Below, piece by piece: positions 51,238 to 60,149 of a DNA stretch of 64,000 nucleotides. Source of the stretch: Marivita lacus (GTDB taxonomy: Bacteria; Pseudomonadota; Alphaproteobacteria; Rhodobacterales; Rhodobacteraceae). The stretch covers positions 120,264 to 184,263 of the forward strand of contig NZ_BMFC01000009.1 in the NCBI RefSeq assembly GCF_014637725.1, read 5' to 3'. Every line of letters begins with the position of its first letter. Within the stretch, counting starts at the first letter, position 1. The translations under genes and the position numbers were made by a program. Below the pieces are notes generated by a model. It was not told the origin of the DNA and did no database searches. It saw nothing but the letters and a program-made list of their open reading frames with translations.

Positions 51238-53070
51238 TCAGAACGTGGTTTCAATGCCGAAACGGATGGTCCGCTCTGGCGCGTTGAACCCGCGAACCGT
51301 CTGGTAGGACTCGTCGCCAATGTTGTCGATGGCGCCGTACACGCTGGCCGCGTCGGTGATGTCGTACCGGGCAGTGACATCCCAGACCGTGTAATCGTCG
51401 AGCGGCGTGAGCGTGCCGAACCCGTCCAGCGCATCTGCGACACGGGTCATGTTGACCCCGACCTGAAGCCGGTCCGTCACATCCGCCTCGAGCGCCAGTG
51501 CGAAATCGTGGCGCGGAACACGCACAACGCGGTCACCGTTGTTTTCGGTATTGGTCAGCGTGTACGCGCCCGACAGACGCAGGCGGTCGGTGATCGCGTA
51601 GGATCCGCTCAGCTCGATGCCGCTCGTCTCGGTGGTGCCATCGGTCTGGATGTAGCAGCCAAACGCCTGCGACGACAGACAGTTGGGTCCGGTTCCGAAC
51701 CCGATCAGGTTGTCGATCTCGGCCCAGAACAGGGTCGCCTTGACCGACCCGCGGTCGCCATAACTGTGTTCAACCCCCAGATCGAAGCTCAGGCTGTCCT
51801 CGGGGTCCAGCGGCGTCGACCCGGCATAGGGCCCGAACCGTTCGTAAAGCGATGGCGCCCGATACCCGGTGCCCAGCGAGGCGCGCACAAGCGTTGCATC
51901 GTTCAACTGGTAGGACAGCGCGGCACGACCCGAAAGCTGACCATCGAAATCCGAGTAGTCATCGTAGCGCAGGGTCAGCGACAGTTCGAGCGCCTCAACC
52001 GGAGTGGCTTTCAACTCGGCGAACACCGCCGCATTCGATGCGTCATAGTCATCACCATCAAGTTCAGCGCGCTCTTCCGTCCAGTCGGCCCCAAGGGCAA
52101 GCGACATGGTCGATGTCAGATCACCGGTCGCCAGGTATTCGACCGTGTCCCGTGCCCCCAGGAATTCGCGGGTGAAACCCTCCGCGTCGAAACGGTCGGT
52201 CTCGAAGCGGCTGAACGACAATTCATGCAGCCATGCGCCGGTCTGAACCTCGCCGAACAGCCGCAAGCCACGTCGGGTCTCATCGATCTCACCGCTGGAA
52301 GCGGTGGCGGAGCGGTCGAACTCGGCAGTCCCGTCGGCCCAAAGACCGCTGACGCCAAGGCGGATGGTATCGCTGACCTGATAGGCAGCAAAGAGGTTCA
52401 GGGTGTTCTGTTCGAAGCCGTCATCTTCGTCATCCGTGTCGCGCACCGGATATCCTTCGCTGGTCACGCGTCCAACGCTGACCGCCAGTTCGGCACGGTC
52501 ATCGAGATAGCCAAAGCTCAGGTTTGCGGCCCGTGTCTCGAAGCTGCCCACTTCAAGCTGCGCCTTGCCGGACACGCCGGACACTTCGGGACGCCAGCTT
52601 TCGATCTCGACGACACCGGCGATTGCATCTGACCCGTAAACCGCAGACTGCGTGCCCTTGACCACGGCAATGCGGTCAAGCGATCCGGTGGTCAGCGTGC
52701 CGAAGTTGAAGGACGTTTGCGGTGCCGACGGGTCAGCCACGTCGATCCCGTCGATGCGAACGCCCACGTAAGGTCCGCTCAGCCCGCGAATCCGGACAGT
52801 GGCAGTGCCGCCAAGACCGCCATTGCCACTGACGGTCACGCCGGGCACGTCCGCGAGCGCCGCCGTTGCGGCGATCCCGTCGCGCTGGATGTCTTCGGCA
52901 TCGACCACGTCGATGGTGGCACCCGTGGTTTCGAGGTCTGTCGGAAGCAAGCCGCCGAAAACGACGATGTCTTCAAGTGTGATTACCGTGCCGCCCAAAT
53001 CCTGCGCCGCCACCATGGACGGTGCGACGAGGGTGGAACACAGGAGAAGTCTGGACGTGAGTCGTGTCAT
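51238..53070 (-). CDS. btuB: TonB-dependent cobalamin receptor, BtuB-like
   Basis: A 610-residue outer-membrane receptor. A signal peptide (SRLLLCSTLVAPSMVAAQ) is followed by a TonB-box-like ITLEDIVVFG, a plug domain (IQRDGIAATAALADVPGVTV, IRGLSGPYVGVRIDGI) and a beta barrel ending with the aromatic C-terminus IRFGIETTF. SYAITDRLRLSGAYTLTNTE and similar strands are typical. A cobalamin riboswitch lies upstream in the same orientation, which strongly supports vitamin B12 uptake. The ATG at 53070 is chosen over a longer frame starting at 53139. Confidence 0.9.
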   Translation of the reverse strand: MTRLTSRLLLCSTLVAPSMVAAQDLGGTVITLEDIVVFGGLLPTDLETTGATIDVVDAEDIQRDGIAATAALADVPGVTVSGNGGLGGTATVRIRGLSGPYVGVRIDGIDVADPSAPQTSFNFGTLTTGSLDRIAVVKGTQSAVYGSDAIAGVVEIESWRPEVSGVSGKAQLEVGSFETRAANLSFGYLDDRAELAVSVGRVTSEGYPVRDTDDEDDGFEQNTLNLFAAYQVSDTIRLGVSGLWADGTAEFDRSATASSGEIDETRRGLRLFGEVQTGAWLHELSFSRFETDRFDAEGFTREFLGARDTVEYLATGDLTSTMSLALGADWTEERAELDGDDYDASNAAVFAELKATPVEALELSLTLRYDDYSDFDGQLSGRAALSYQLNDATLVRASLGTGYRAPSLYERFGPYAGSTPLDPEDSLSFDLGVEHSYGDRGSVKATLFWAEIDNLIGFGTGPNCLSSQAFGCYIQTDGTTETSGIELSGSYAITDRLRLSGAYTLTNTENNGDRVVRVPRHDFALALEADVTDRLQVGVNMTRVADALDGFGTLTPLDDYTVWDVTARYDITDAASVYGAIDNIGDESYQTVRGFNAPERTIRFGIETTF

Positions 53071-53209
53071 GTCATGAATTCCAACTTTGCCCGACGCCAG
53101 GCGTCGGATTGATAGAGGTAATCTGGAATGCCAAGGCATCCGCAGACGGTGATAGACACCACTACGGACGATGCCGCCGCCCCATCGCGCCCCGCGATCG
53201 GACTGGGTG

Positions 53210-53385
53210 TTGGTTCACGGCAGGTCTCCTGACTTGCGGGTCTCTGCTCTGCTGGCCTTCCCAGAGCCCCGATCGGGGCACCAGTGGCACGTTCAGCGTC
53301 GCTCTCCGCTCACAGTTGCGGGGGCAGTCGCGGATTTTTCTGACGAAGCACCGCGTTCCCTTTTCACCAAATGCTGTGACACATC
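53210..53385 (-). ncRNA. Cobalamin riboswitch controlling btuB-btuF
   Basis: On the minus strand the leader contains GGTGAAAAGGGAA, GCCACTGG, GGGAAGGCC and the B12-box-like GTCAGGAGACCTGCC in the right order, the conserved pieces of the AdoCbl riboswitch. It lies about 140 bp upstream of the btuB start. When B12 is bound, translation or transcription of btuB-btuF is expected to fall. Exact ends are estimated. Confidence 0.9.
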
Positions 53386-53654
53386 CGGACCGTAAACGCC
53401 TCTTTCTGCACCCGCCGCCAACCCGGCGTCAAGTAGGGTTTACACTGCAAGGCCATCGCGATTGGCCGCAGTTGGCAACGGGTCGGCCCCGAAAATTCAG
53501 CTAAAATCTTCGTATTCTTCTTGGGTTAGCGCCTTATTGCGATCACGAAATCGCCGAAGTTTCCGGTCAGCTTGACCGCCAGTTGCAGGATTGGACGCGC
53601 AATCGGACAGGTCGTGGGCCGGTGTCATGCGCATGAGGCAAAGGGTTTCGGCAC

Positions 53655-55856
53655 GTGTCATTCGCGCTTCACTTCGACTACCGGTTCGACAGCACCGGGT
53701 TCTTTGATGATCCCGACCGACGCGCAGCACTCGAGGCGGCTGGCGCAGAGTGGGAAGCGATCATTCAGGACGACTTTGCCGAAGTGCCCACGGGAACCGT
53801 GTTCAGCATCCGCAATCCCACCACCTCCGTTGTAGAGACCGTCACACTGGATCAACCGGTCGATGACATCGTCATCTTTGTCGGTGCCACGCATTTCAAT
53901 TCCTCCATCCTTGCCATCGCCGGGCCCGATGGGGGCGATGCATCGGGCGACATCTACGCGGCGCGGATCAGTCCGGACTTTCGCGGGACAGGGCCGGTCA
54001 CCGATTTCGAACCCTGGGCGGGATCGATCACCTTTGATCTTGGATCGAACTGGTCCTTCGACATCGCGGGTCCGGTTGCCGGGCAAAACGATTTCCTGTC
54101 TGTGGCGGTTCATGAGATCGGACACATCCTCGGGATTGGGTCGTCCGGCGCGTTTGATCGCTGGATCATTGACGATCACTTCGCCGGTCCCAATGCGATC
54201 CGCGTCAACAATGGCCAGCCGATCCCGGTCGAAGAGGATCACGCGCATGTCAAAGACGGCTTTGCCGATGACAGCGTATTGCTTGATCCTGTTCTGATCA
54301 CCGGAACACGGGTGTCCCTCAGCGCCTTCGACAAAGCGCTCCTTGCGGATATCGGGTACCAAGTTGTTGGTTTCGAGCGGCAGGGCAGTACGCCTGCGAT
54401 TGCGAGCGCGGGTGCGGAACGGGTTTTCGGAACCGACCTTGGCGATATCATCGACGGGCTGGATGGCAACGACACGCTTCAGGGTGCGGACGGAGATGAC
54501 CAGCTCAGAGGAAGCGCGGGACAGGACGATCTGTTCGGTCAGAATGGCAATGACACACTTTTGGGTGGACACGGTGATGACTACCTGGACGGGGGTGCGG
54601 GGGACGACATATTGCACGGCGGACCCGGTGCCGACGTCGCTTTCGGTGGGGATGGTCGGGACGTTTTTGTCATCGCACCCGGCGACGGCAGCAATCGGCT
54701 GTCGGATTTCAATCTTGGCGAAGACAGGATCCATCTGGTCAACAGCGGCTTTACCTCGGCTGCTGAAGCCATCGAGGCCATCACCAAGCCCTTCAGCAAC
54801 ATGTCACGCATCACGCTGGATGACGGAACGACCGTTGATGTGTTCCACTCGTCCCGAAGCGGAACACCTTTGACATCCGCGCATGTCGTGTTGGTTGCCC
54901 CTGAGGATGACACGACCGACGATGGCCCCCGAACCGTACTGGGCGCGACCGAAACATCGGCTCTCGGGATTTTGCTCGACGGAACGGTGGGAGACGACGA
55001 CCTGATTGCGACCGCGTTTCATGATCGCATTGACGGGGGCGCAGGTGTCGACATTGTCCGTTTCACGGGCAGCCAGTCCAGCTATACTGTCACGCTTCAG
55101 GAGACCGGGCTGACAGTGACCGACCGAACCGCCGACGGAATCGGAACGCTCATTCTCGACAATGTCGAACAGATCGACTTCGAATTTGCCGACCCGCTCT
55201 TCAACGGCGCGATGGACCTACGGCTCTTTGCTGGACACAGAGACCTCGATCCCGTCGCCCTGAATGCCTTTGTCGAAATCTATATCGCGTATTTCAACCG
55301 CGCACCGGATGCGGTTGGGCTTGGCTTCTGGGGCACGGCTTATGCCAATGGAACATCGCTTGAGGACATCGCCGCGCTTTTTGCCGGACAAGCGGAAACA
55401 GCCGCGCTCTATCCCGAAGACCTGAGCAATCTGCGCTTCATTTCCGAAATTTACCAGAATGTGCTGGGGCGTGCGCCGGACCTCGAAGGCGTCGTGTTCT
55501 GGGAAACCGCCTTGGACGCCGGGACCGTCAGCCGTGATCGGTTCATCCTAGAGCTTCTGAACGGCGCGAAGGCCGACCTTCCTCACACTGCCGATGCAAG
55601 CCTTGTGGCGCGGCAGGCCGCTGACCGCAGCTACCTTGAGATGAAGACCGAGCTGGGCGCGCAATTCGCATTGGATCGCGGATTGTCGGATCTGGATGCA
55701 GCTTTGCAAGTGATGGACCTGTTCGACGGCAGCGCGGCATCTTTCGAGGCGGCTTCGGCTCTGATCGAAGATATTCATGTAGCTGCGTTGGACCCTGAAA
55801 ACGGGTCTTTCCTGATGCCCCTGGTCGGTATCCAGACGGATTTGGACGTGATCTGA
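53655..55856 (+). CDS. Secreted zincin-like protein with RTX repeats and DUF4214
   Basis: A 733-residue protein with a GTG start. The N-terminal region has HEIGHILGIGSSGAFD (His153, Glu154, His157), a zincin motif in which the usual third His of HExxHxxGxxH is Ser, so another ligand (perhaps Asp) is needed or activity is lost. RTX-type calcium repeats follow (GDIIDGLDGNDTLQ, GADGDDQLRG, GNDTLLGGHGDDYLDGGAGD; about 263-335). The C-terminal half has a DUF4214-like segment (IAYFNRAPDAVGLGFWG, then NVLGRAPDLEGVVFWE). Without an N-terminal signal, export by a type I system reading a C-terminal signal is expected. Confidence 0.75.
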   Translation: MSFALHFDYRFDSTGFFDDPDRRAALEAAGAEWEAIIQDDFAEVPTGTVFSIRNPTTSVVETVTLDQPVDDIVIFVGATHFNSSILAIAGPDGGDASGDIYAARISPDFRGTGPVTDFEPWAGSITFDLGSNWSFDIAGPVAGQNDFLSVAVHEIGHILGIGSSGAFDRWIIDDHFAGPNAIRVNNGQPIPVEEDHAHVKDGFADDSVLLDPVLITGTRVSLSAFDKALLADIGYQVVGFERQGSTPAIASAGAERVFGTDLGDIIDGLDGNDTLQGADGDDQLRGSAGQDDLFGQNGNDTLLGGHGDDYLDGGAGDDILHGGPGADVAFGGDGRDVFVIAPGDGSNRLSDFNLGEDRIHLVNSGFTSAAEAIEAITKPFSNMSRITLDDGTTVDVFHSSRSGTPLTSAHVVLVAPEDDTTDDGPRTVLGATETSALGILLDGTVGDDDLIATAFHDRIDGGAGVDIVRFTGSQSSYTVTLQETGLTVTDRTADGIGTLILDNVEQIDFEFADPLFNGAMDLRLFAGHRDLDPVALNAFVEIYIAYFNRAPDAVGLGFWGTAYANGTSLEDIAALFAGQAETAALYPEDLSNLRFISEIYQNVLGRAPDLEGVVFWETALDAGTVSRDRFILELLNGAKADLPHTADASLVARQAADRSYLEMKTELGAQFALDRGLSDLDAALQVMDLFDGSAASFEAASALIEDIHVAALDPENGSFLMPLVGIQTDLDVI

Positions 55857-56025
55857 CGCTCGGCGACACGGGCTTTCCACGCCAAACCTGGTGCTTTGCA
55901 TGAGGTTGCTCACGACAAACCGCCCGCAAAAAATTTCCGACAGATTTACTCGGAATGTATTGATCGTGGATTCGAATCATGTAACTGACTCTTTCTGTAA
56001 GAAATTCGCATCAACGGAGAGTCTC

Positions 56026-57051
56026 ATGCGCGTCCTATGGACAACATCGACTTTGGCGCTTGTCGCCAGCACAGCAATCAGCACCGCAGCCTATGCACAG
56101 GGTGAAGTGAACCTCTATTCATCGCGGCACTACGACACCGACGAGCGCCTCTACTCGGACTTCACCGAAGCGACCGGCATCACGATCAACCGCATCGAAG
56201 GCAATGCCGACGAACTGATCGCCCGCATGGAGGCCGAAGGGGCAAATTCCCCGGCGGACGTCCTGCTGACAGTGGACACCTCGCGGCTCGAACGCGCCAA
56301 GGACATGGGTGTCCTGCAAGCCATTGAAAGCGATGTCCTCGAGGCGCGCATTCCCGACAGCCTGCAGGATGATGAAAACCAGTGGTTTGGTTTCAGCCAG
56401 CGTGCGCGGATCATCTTCTACGACAGGAACGATGTCAGCAACCCGCCGCTTGACTACGTTTCGCTTGCAGAACCGCAGTACAAGGGCCAGGTCTGCCACC
56501 GCTCCTCCACGAACGTGTATTCGCAGACCCTTCTGGCCTCGGTGATCGAAAACCACGGCGAAGAGGCCGCAAAGGCCTGGGCACAAGGCGTGGTCGACAA
56601 TTTCGCCCGTGAGCCTCAGGGCGGCGACACAGACCAGCTGCGTGCTCTTGTATCGGGCGAGTGCGACATCTCGATTTCCAACACGTACTACTTTGCCCGC
56701 GCCGTGCGCACCGAAGTGGACGGCCTGTCTGCAGAGGATCGGGCGGATATCGGCTGGGTGTTCCCGGCTCAGAACGCCGAGGGCGCGCATATGAACCTGT
56801 CGGGTGGGGGTGTTGCAGCAAATGCCCCGAACCGTGAGAACGCAATTGCCTTCCTCGAATACCTGTCGTCGGATCAGGCGCAGCAGTATTTCTCTGCGGG
56901 CAATGACGAATACCCGGCTGTCCCCGGCGTTGGCCTGTCCGAGTCGGTCGCTACTTTGGGCATGTTCCGGTCTGACGATGTCGACCTGTCCGAAGTTGCG
57001 CAGAACCTTGGCACAGCCCAGGAAATCTTCAATCAGGTCGGCTGGAAATAA
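56026..57051 (+). CDS. Fe(III) ABC transporter substrate-binding protein (FutA/AfuA-like)
   Basis: A 341-residue periplasmic protein; the ATG follows a GGAGAG site and begins a signal peptide (STLALVASTAISTAAYAQ). Body segments: VNLYSSRHYDTDERLYSDF, ITINRIEGNADELIARMEAE, ADVLLTVDTSRLERAKDMG and SISNTYYFARAV (Tyr pair for iron) match ferric-iron binding proteins. Its permease is the convergent next gene; no ATPase gene is visible. A palindrome GATTCGAATC lies at 55969-55978 in the upstream region and could be an iron-regulator site. Confidence 0.85.
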   Translation: MRVLWTTSTLALVASTAISTAAYAQGEVNLYSSRHYDTDERLYSDFTEATGITINRIEGNADELIARMEAEGANSPADVLLTVDTSRLERAKDMGVLQAIESDVLEARIPDSLQDDENQWFGFSQRARIIFYDRNDVSNPPLDYVSLAEPQYKGQVCHRSSTNVYSQTLLASVIENHGEEAAKAWAQGVVDNFAREPQGGDTDQLRALVSGECDISISNTYYFARAVRTEVDGLSAEDRADIGWVFPAQNAEGAHMNLSGGGVAANAPNRENAIAFLEYLSSDQAQQYFSAGNDEYPAVPGVGLSESVATLGMFRSDDVDLSEVAQNLGTAQEIFNQVGWK

Positions 57052-57073
57052 GCCGAACGACACAGCACTCGAA

Positions 57074-57102
57074 AGAGGGCGCTCAGGCGCCCTCTTTTTT
57101 TT
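57074..57102. terminator. Terminator hairpin shared by the iron binding-protein and permease genes
   Basis: AGAGGGCGC and GCGCCCTCT pair perfectly around a TCAG loop and a T-run follows on the plus strand. The stop codon of the minus-strand permease lies within the loop. Thus it ends the plus-strand transcript and probably affects the other strand as well. Confidence 0.8.
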
Positions 57103-58762
57103 GCCCCTGCTCGTTCCGGATACGACGACACAGCAGGATCACCGGCAGGGTCCCTATGACAACGATCACAAGGCTGGGCACCGCCGCACCGGACAGGCGT
57201 TCATCGGCAGCAAGGCGATGCGCCTGAACGGCCAAGGTGTCAAAATTGAAGGGCCGCATGATCAGCGTGGCCGGCAGTTCTTTCATCACGTCGACGAAAA
57301 CGATCAGCAGCGCGGTGAACAGGCTGGGCCGAAGGAGCGGGAAATGCACCCGCCGCAGCAGCCCCCATTCGTTTTGCCCAAGCACCCGTGCGGCGGCGTC
57401 CATGTTCGGGTTGATTACTGCGACACCGCCCTCATAGGCCCCGATGGCGGCAGCAAGAAAGCGGATCATGTAGGCGCAGACCAGCAGCCAGATCGACCCG
57501 GTGAACAGCAACCCGGTCGAAATGTTGAAGGTCTCGCGCATATAGGCATCAAGCGTGTTGTCAAAAAATGCAAATGGCACCAGCAACCCGACCGCGATGA
57601 CGCCGCCGGGTACGGCATAGCCCATGCGACCGATATAGAGAACGGCAGTCGCGACCCATGACTGCCGGTTCCGGGCAAGACTGCCAAAGAGCAGCGCAAC
57701 CGCCACCGTGATCACGGCCGCGCAGACACCCAAGGTGACGGAATTCTGCGCAAATCTCAGATAGCGCGGGCTCAGAAGACTCTGCTCTGACCCGGCCGCC
57801 ATTTCGGACAGCATCATGACCGGCAGGACACATCCAAAGAACGCGGGCAGGAGACATGCAAGCATCGCAAGATAATTCCGCCATCCGCTCAGAACGAGCC
57901 GCGGCATCTGTTCGAACTTGCGGCCAAAGGCATAGCGCGCTTCGCCTCGGTTGATCCTTTCGAGGATCGCCAGCAGCAGGGCAAAGGCCAATAGACCCAG
58001 CGAAAGCTGCGCCGCGGCCGCCCGGTCGGCAAAGGAGAACCAGCTCGAATAGATCCCGACTGCAAAGGTTTGCACGCCGAAATACGAAACTGTACCGAAA
58101 TCCGCGATGGTTTCCATTCCCACCAACATGGCACCCGACGCGATCGCGGGACGCGCCATGGGAAGCGACACACGCCAGAAGGCGCCAAGCCGTGTCTGCC
58201 CCAGTGACTGCGCGGCATAGAATGTTGTCGCGCTCTGAGAGGCGAAAGCGGCGCGCGCCAGAAGATAGACATAGGGATACAGAACAAGCGTGAGCATCGC
58301 CGCCGCTCCTCCCAGCGACCTGATCTCCGGGAACCAGTAGTCCCGTGGCCCCCACCCCATGACAGCACGCAGCGTCGTCTGAACAATCCCCGGATGGTCG
58401 AGCACATGGGTGTAGGCGTAGGCCAGAACATAGGCAGGAAAGGCCAATGGCAGGACGAGCGCGACTTCCAGAACTCTGCGCCCCCGGAATTCGGTAGTCG
58501 TGACAAGCCAGGCCGTGATCGTCCCGATGATCGTGCTCATGATGACGACAGAGACCAGAAGCACCAATGTCGTGCGGGTATATCTGCCGAGGACCGTCTC
58601 GGCCAAAGACTGCAAAGTTTCGGTCGATCCCAGGAACGCCGCGACCAGAACGCTGATATGCGGCAACACGCAGATTGCGGCTGCGAGACCGGCAAAGATC
58701 CAAGCCAGCCGTCCCGACCAGGACGCGGTTTGAGGTTTGAGGCTCAGTGAAGTGTCTGCCAT
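57083..58762 (-). CDS. Fe(III) ABC transporter permease (FbpB/AfuB-like)
   Basis: A 559-residue fused permease with about twelve predicted helices. Two EAA-loop motifs are visible, one per half: AAQSLGQTRLGAFWRVSLP and AARVLGQNEWGLLRRVHFP. Fe(III) FbpB-type permeases carry two such halves in one chain. I chose the ATG before ADTSLSLK; an ATG six codons upstream (58780) is equally possible. The gene converges on the iron binding-protein gene with the shared terminator. It is followed by no ATPase gene, unlike most such operons. Confidence 0.8.
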   Translation of the reverse strand: MADTSLSLKPQTASWSGRLAWIFAGLAAAICVLPHISVLVAAFLGSTETLQSLAETVLGRYTRTTLVLLVSVVIMSTIIGTITAWLVTTTEFRGRRVLEVALVLPLAFPAYVLAYAYTHVLDHPGIVQTTLRAVMGWGPRDYWFPEIRSLGGAAAMLTLVLYPYVYLLARAAFASQSATTFYAAQSLGQTRLGAFWRVSLPMARPAIASGAMLVGMETIADFGTVSYFGVQTFAVGIYSSWFSFADRAAAAQLSLGLLAFALLLAILERINRGEARYAFGRKFEQMPRLVLSGWRNYLAMLACLLPAFFGCVLPVMMLSEMAAGSEQSLLSPRYLRFAQNSVTLGVCAAVITVAVALLFGSLARNRQSWVATAVLYIGRMGYAVPGGVIAVGLLVPFAFFDNTLDAYMRETFNISTGLLFTGSIWLLVCAYMIRFLAAAIGAYEGGVAVINPNMDAAARVLGQNEWGLLRRVHFPLLRPSLFTALLIVFVDVMKELPATLIMRPFNFDTLAVQAHRLAADERLSGAAVPSLVIVVIGTLPVILLCRRIRNEQGQKKEGA

Positions 58763-58988
58763 ATCCCAGTCTTTTCTCATGCGTCGCTGATGCCTGATTT
58801 CCGATAGGATTGCTCAGGTATGGCATGGCTTTTAGCAGCCTGATCCCATGAACGAAATCGGATTTACGCACTCGCCTTCAACCGGTGTTGGCGCGTCCGA
58901 TCACGATGTCCTAGGGTCCATAGATCGCAACCCCGACCAACGCCGACGGGCGGGGCATCGCGGCTGAGCTCGATCTGGAGTGGACCAC

Positions 58989-59747
58989 ATGAAATTCTCT
59001 GCCAATCTTGGTTACCTCTGGAACGACCGCGCCTTGCCCGACGCCATTCTTGCCGCACATCGCGCAGGGTTTGACGCTGTCGAATGTCACTGGCCGTATG
59101 ACACGCCCGTCTCCGATATCACGGCAGCGCTTGACGCAACCGGATTGCCGATGCTCGGGCTGAACACGGTACGTGGCCAATCCGGTGAAAACGGCCTTTG
59201 CGGGCTGCCCGGTCGAGAGGTCGAAGCCCGCGCGGCGATTGACCAGGCGATTGCCTATGCCTCGGCCATCGGCGCACAGGCGATCCATGTCATGGCGGGT
59301 CGTGCCGAGGGTCCGGACGCCCGTTCGACTTTTCTGGAAAACCTGCGCTATGCGCGCGGCGCCTGCCCAGACGACATCATGTTGTTGATCGAACCCCTGA
59401 ACCGCCACGATGCGCCGGGATATTTCCTGAAAACAACCAATCAGGCTGCCGAGATATTGGATCACCTTGGCCTGCCCGGGGTGAAGCTGATGTTCGATTG
59501 CTACCACGTCGGACGCACCGAAGGGGATATCGTCACCCGGTTTACCGCGCTCTTGCCGCTGATCGGCCACGTCCAGTTCGCCTCGGTCCCGGATCGGGGT
59601 GCGCCTGACCATGGCGAAGTCGAATATCGCTTCGTTTTCGATAAGATCGTGGCAACCGGGTGGTCCCGCCCGCTTGGCGCTGAATACAGAACCGGGGGCG
59701 ATACAGATGCCAGCCTTGGGTGGCTGCGTGAGATCCGAGCGACGTGA
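58989..59747 (+). CDS. Hydroxypyruvate isomerase-like TIM-barrel protein
   Basis: A 252-residue AP-endonuclease-2/xylose isomerase-type barrel protein. The N-terminus MKFSANLGYLWNDRALPDAI is typical of Hyi proteins, followed by GFDAVECHWPYD (metal Glu), LMLIEPLNRHDAPGYFL-like IEPLNRHDAPGYFL, VKLMFDCYHV (Asp, His) and HVQFASVPDRGAPDHGEV. It may interconvert hydroxypyruvate and tartronate semialdehyde or act on a related sugar. GGAG lies upstream of the ATG. No glyoxylate-pathway gene is adjacent in the window. Confidence 0.75.
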   Translation: MKFSANLGYLWNDRALPDAILAAHRAGFDAVECHWPYDTPVSDITAALDATGLPMLGLNTVRGQSGENGLCGLPGREVEARAAIDQAIAYASAIGAQAIHVMAGRAEGPDARSTFLENLRYARGACPDDIMLLIEPLNRHDAPGYFLKTTNQAAEILDHLGLPGVKLMFDCYHVGRTEGDIVTRFTALLPLIGHVQFASVPDRGAPDHGEVEYRFVFDKIVATGWSRPLGAEYRTGGDTDASLGWLREIRAT

Positions 59748-60149
59748 TCACGGAACTTCTTCACCCTGCTCAAGCAGGGGAGTATCTGGAAACGAACCTT
59801 TTGCAGTCGCAAAGAATCACCGAATGACGTGTTCGACCATGACGAAATGCACTACAACCCCAAACAAGGGCTGGCAGGCAACTGGGTGCTGTCACCCATC
59901 GGTCGAAACACGGTTCAGACTGGCACATGAAGGCGTCAAAAACCCATGCTCCTTCAGAAGGTTACCAGAAGCAGTGACCGGAACGGAAAGCCAGAAAAGA
60001 GATGTACCCCGACCCCGAAGGTGACACTAAGGAAAAAGGAACCTTTGCATAACTGCATCGTTGAAACAGGTATGCGTTTTTGACCCGATCTGCGCCCCGA
60101 TACCCTCGGATCTCGAGCGCATCAGCAGACCATCCTATTGGAGCTACCT
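59748..60149. other. Gap without a supported gene
   Basis: About 400 bases between the isomerase-like gene and the decarboxylase hold no supported reading frame. The part just before the decarboxylase ATG has a GGAG ribosome-binding site. No promoter, repeat or RNA structure was clearly recognised. Confidence 0.5.

Noticed and set aside
50452..52632. A 726-residue plus-strand frame
   Set aside because: It is antisense to btuF and btuB, whose families, signal peptides and riboswitch are clear. Its translation matches no family.
53497..53661. Small minus-strand frame ending ALTQEEYEDFS
   Set aside because: It has a plausible charged helical C-terminus, but no clear ribosome-binding site, no recognised family, and it overlaps the start of the RTX protein. 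I could not support it.
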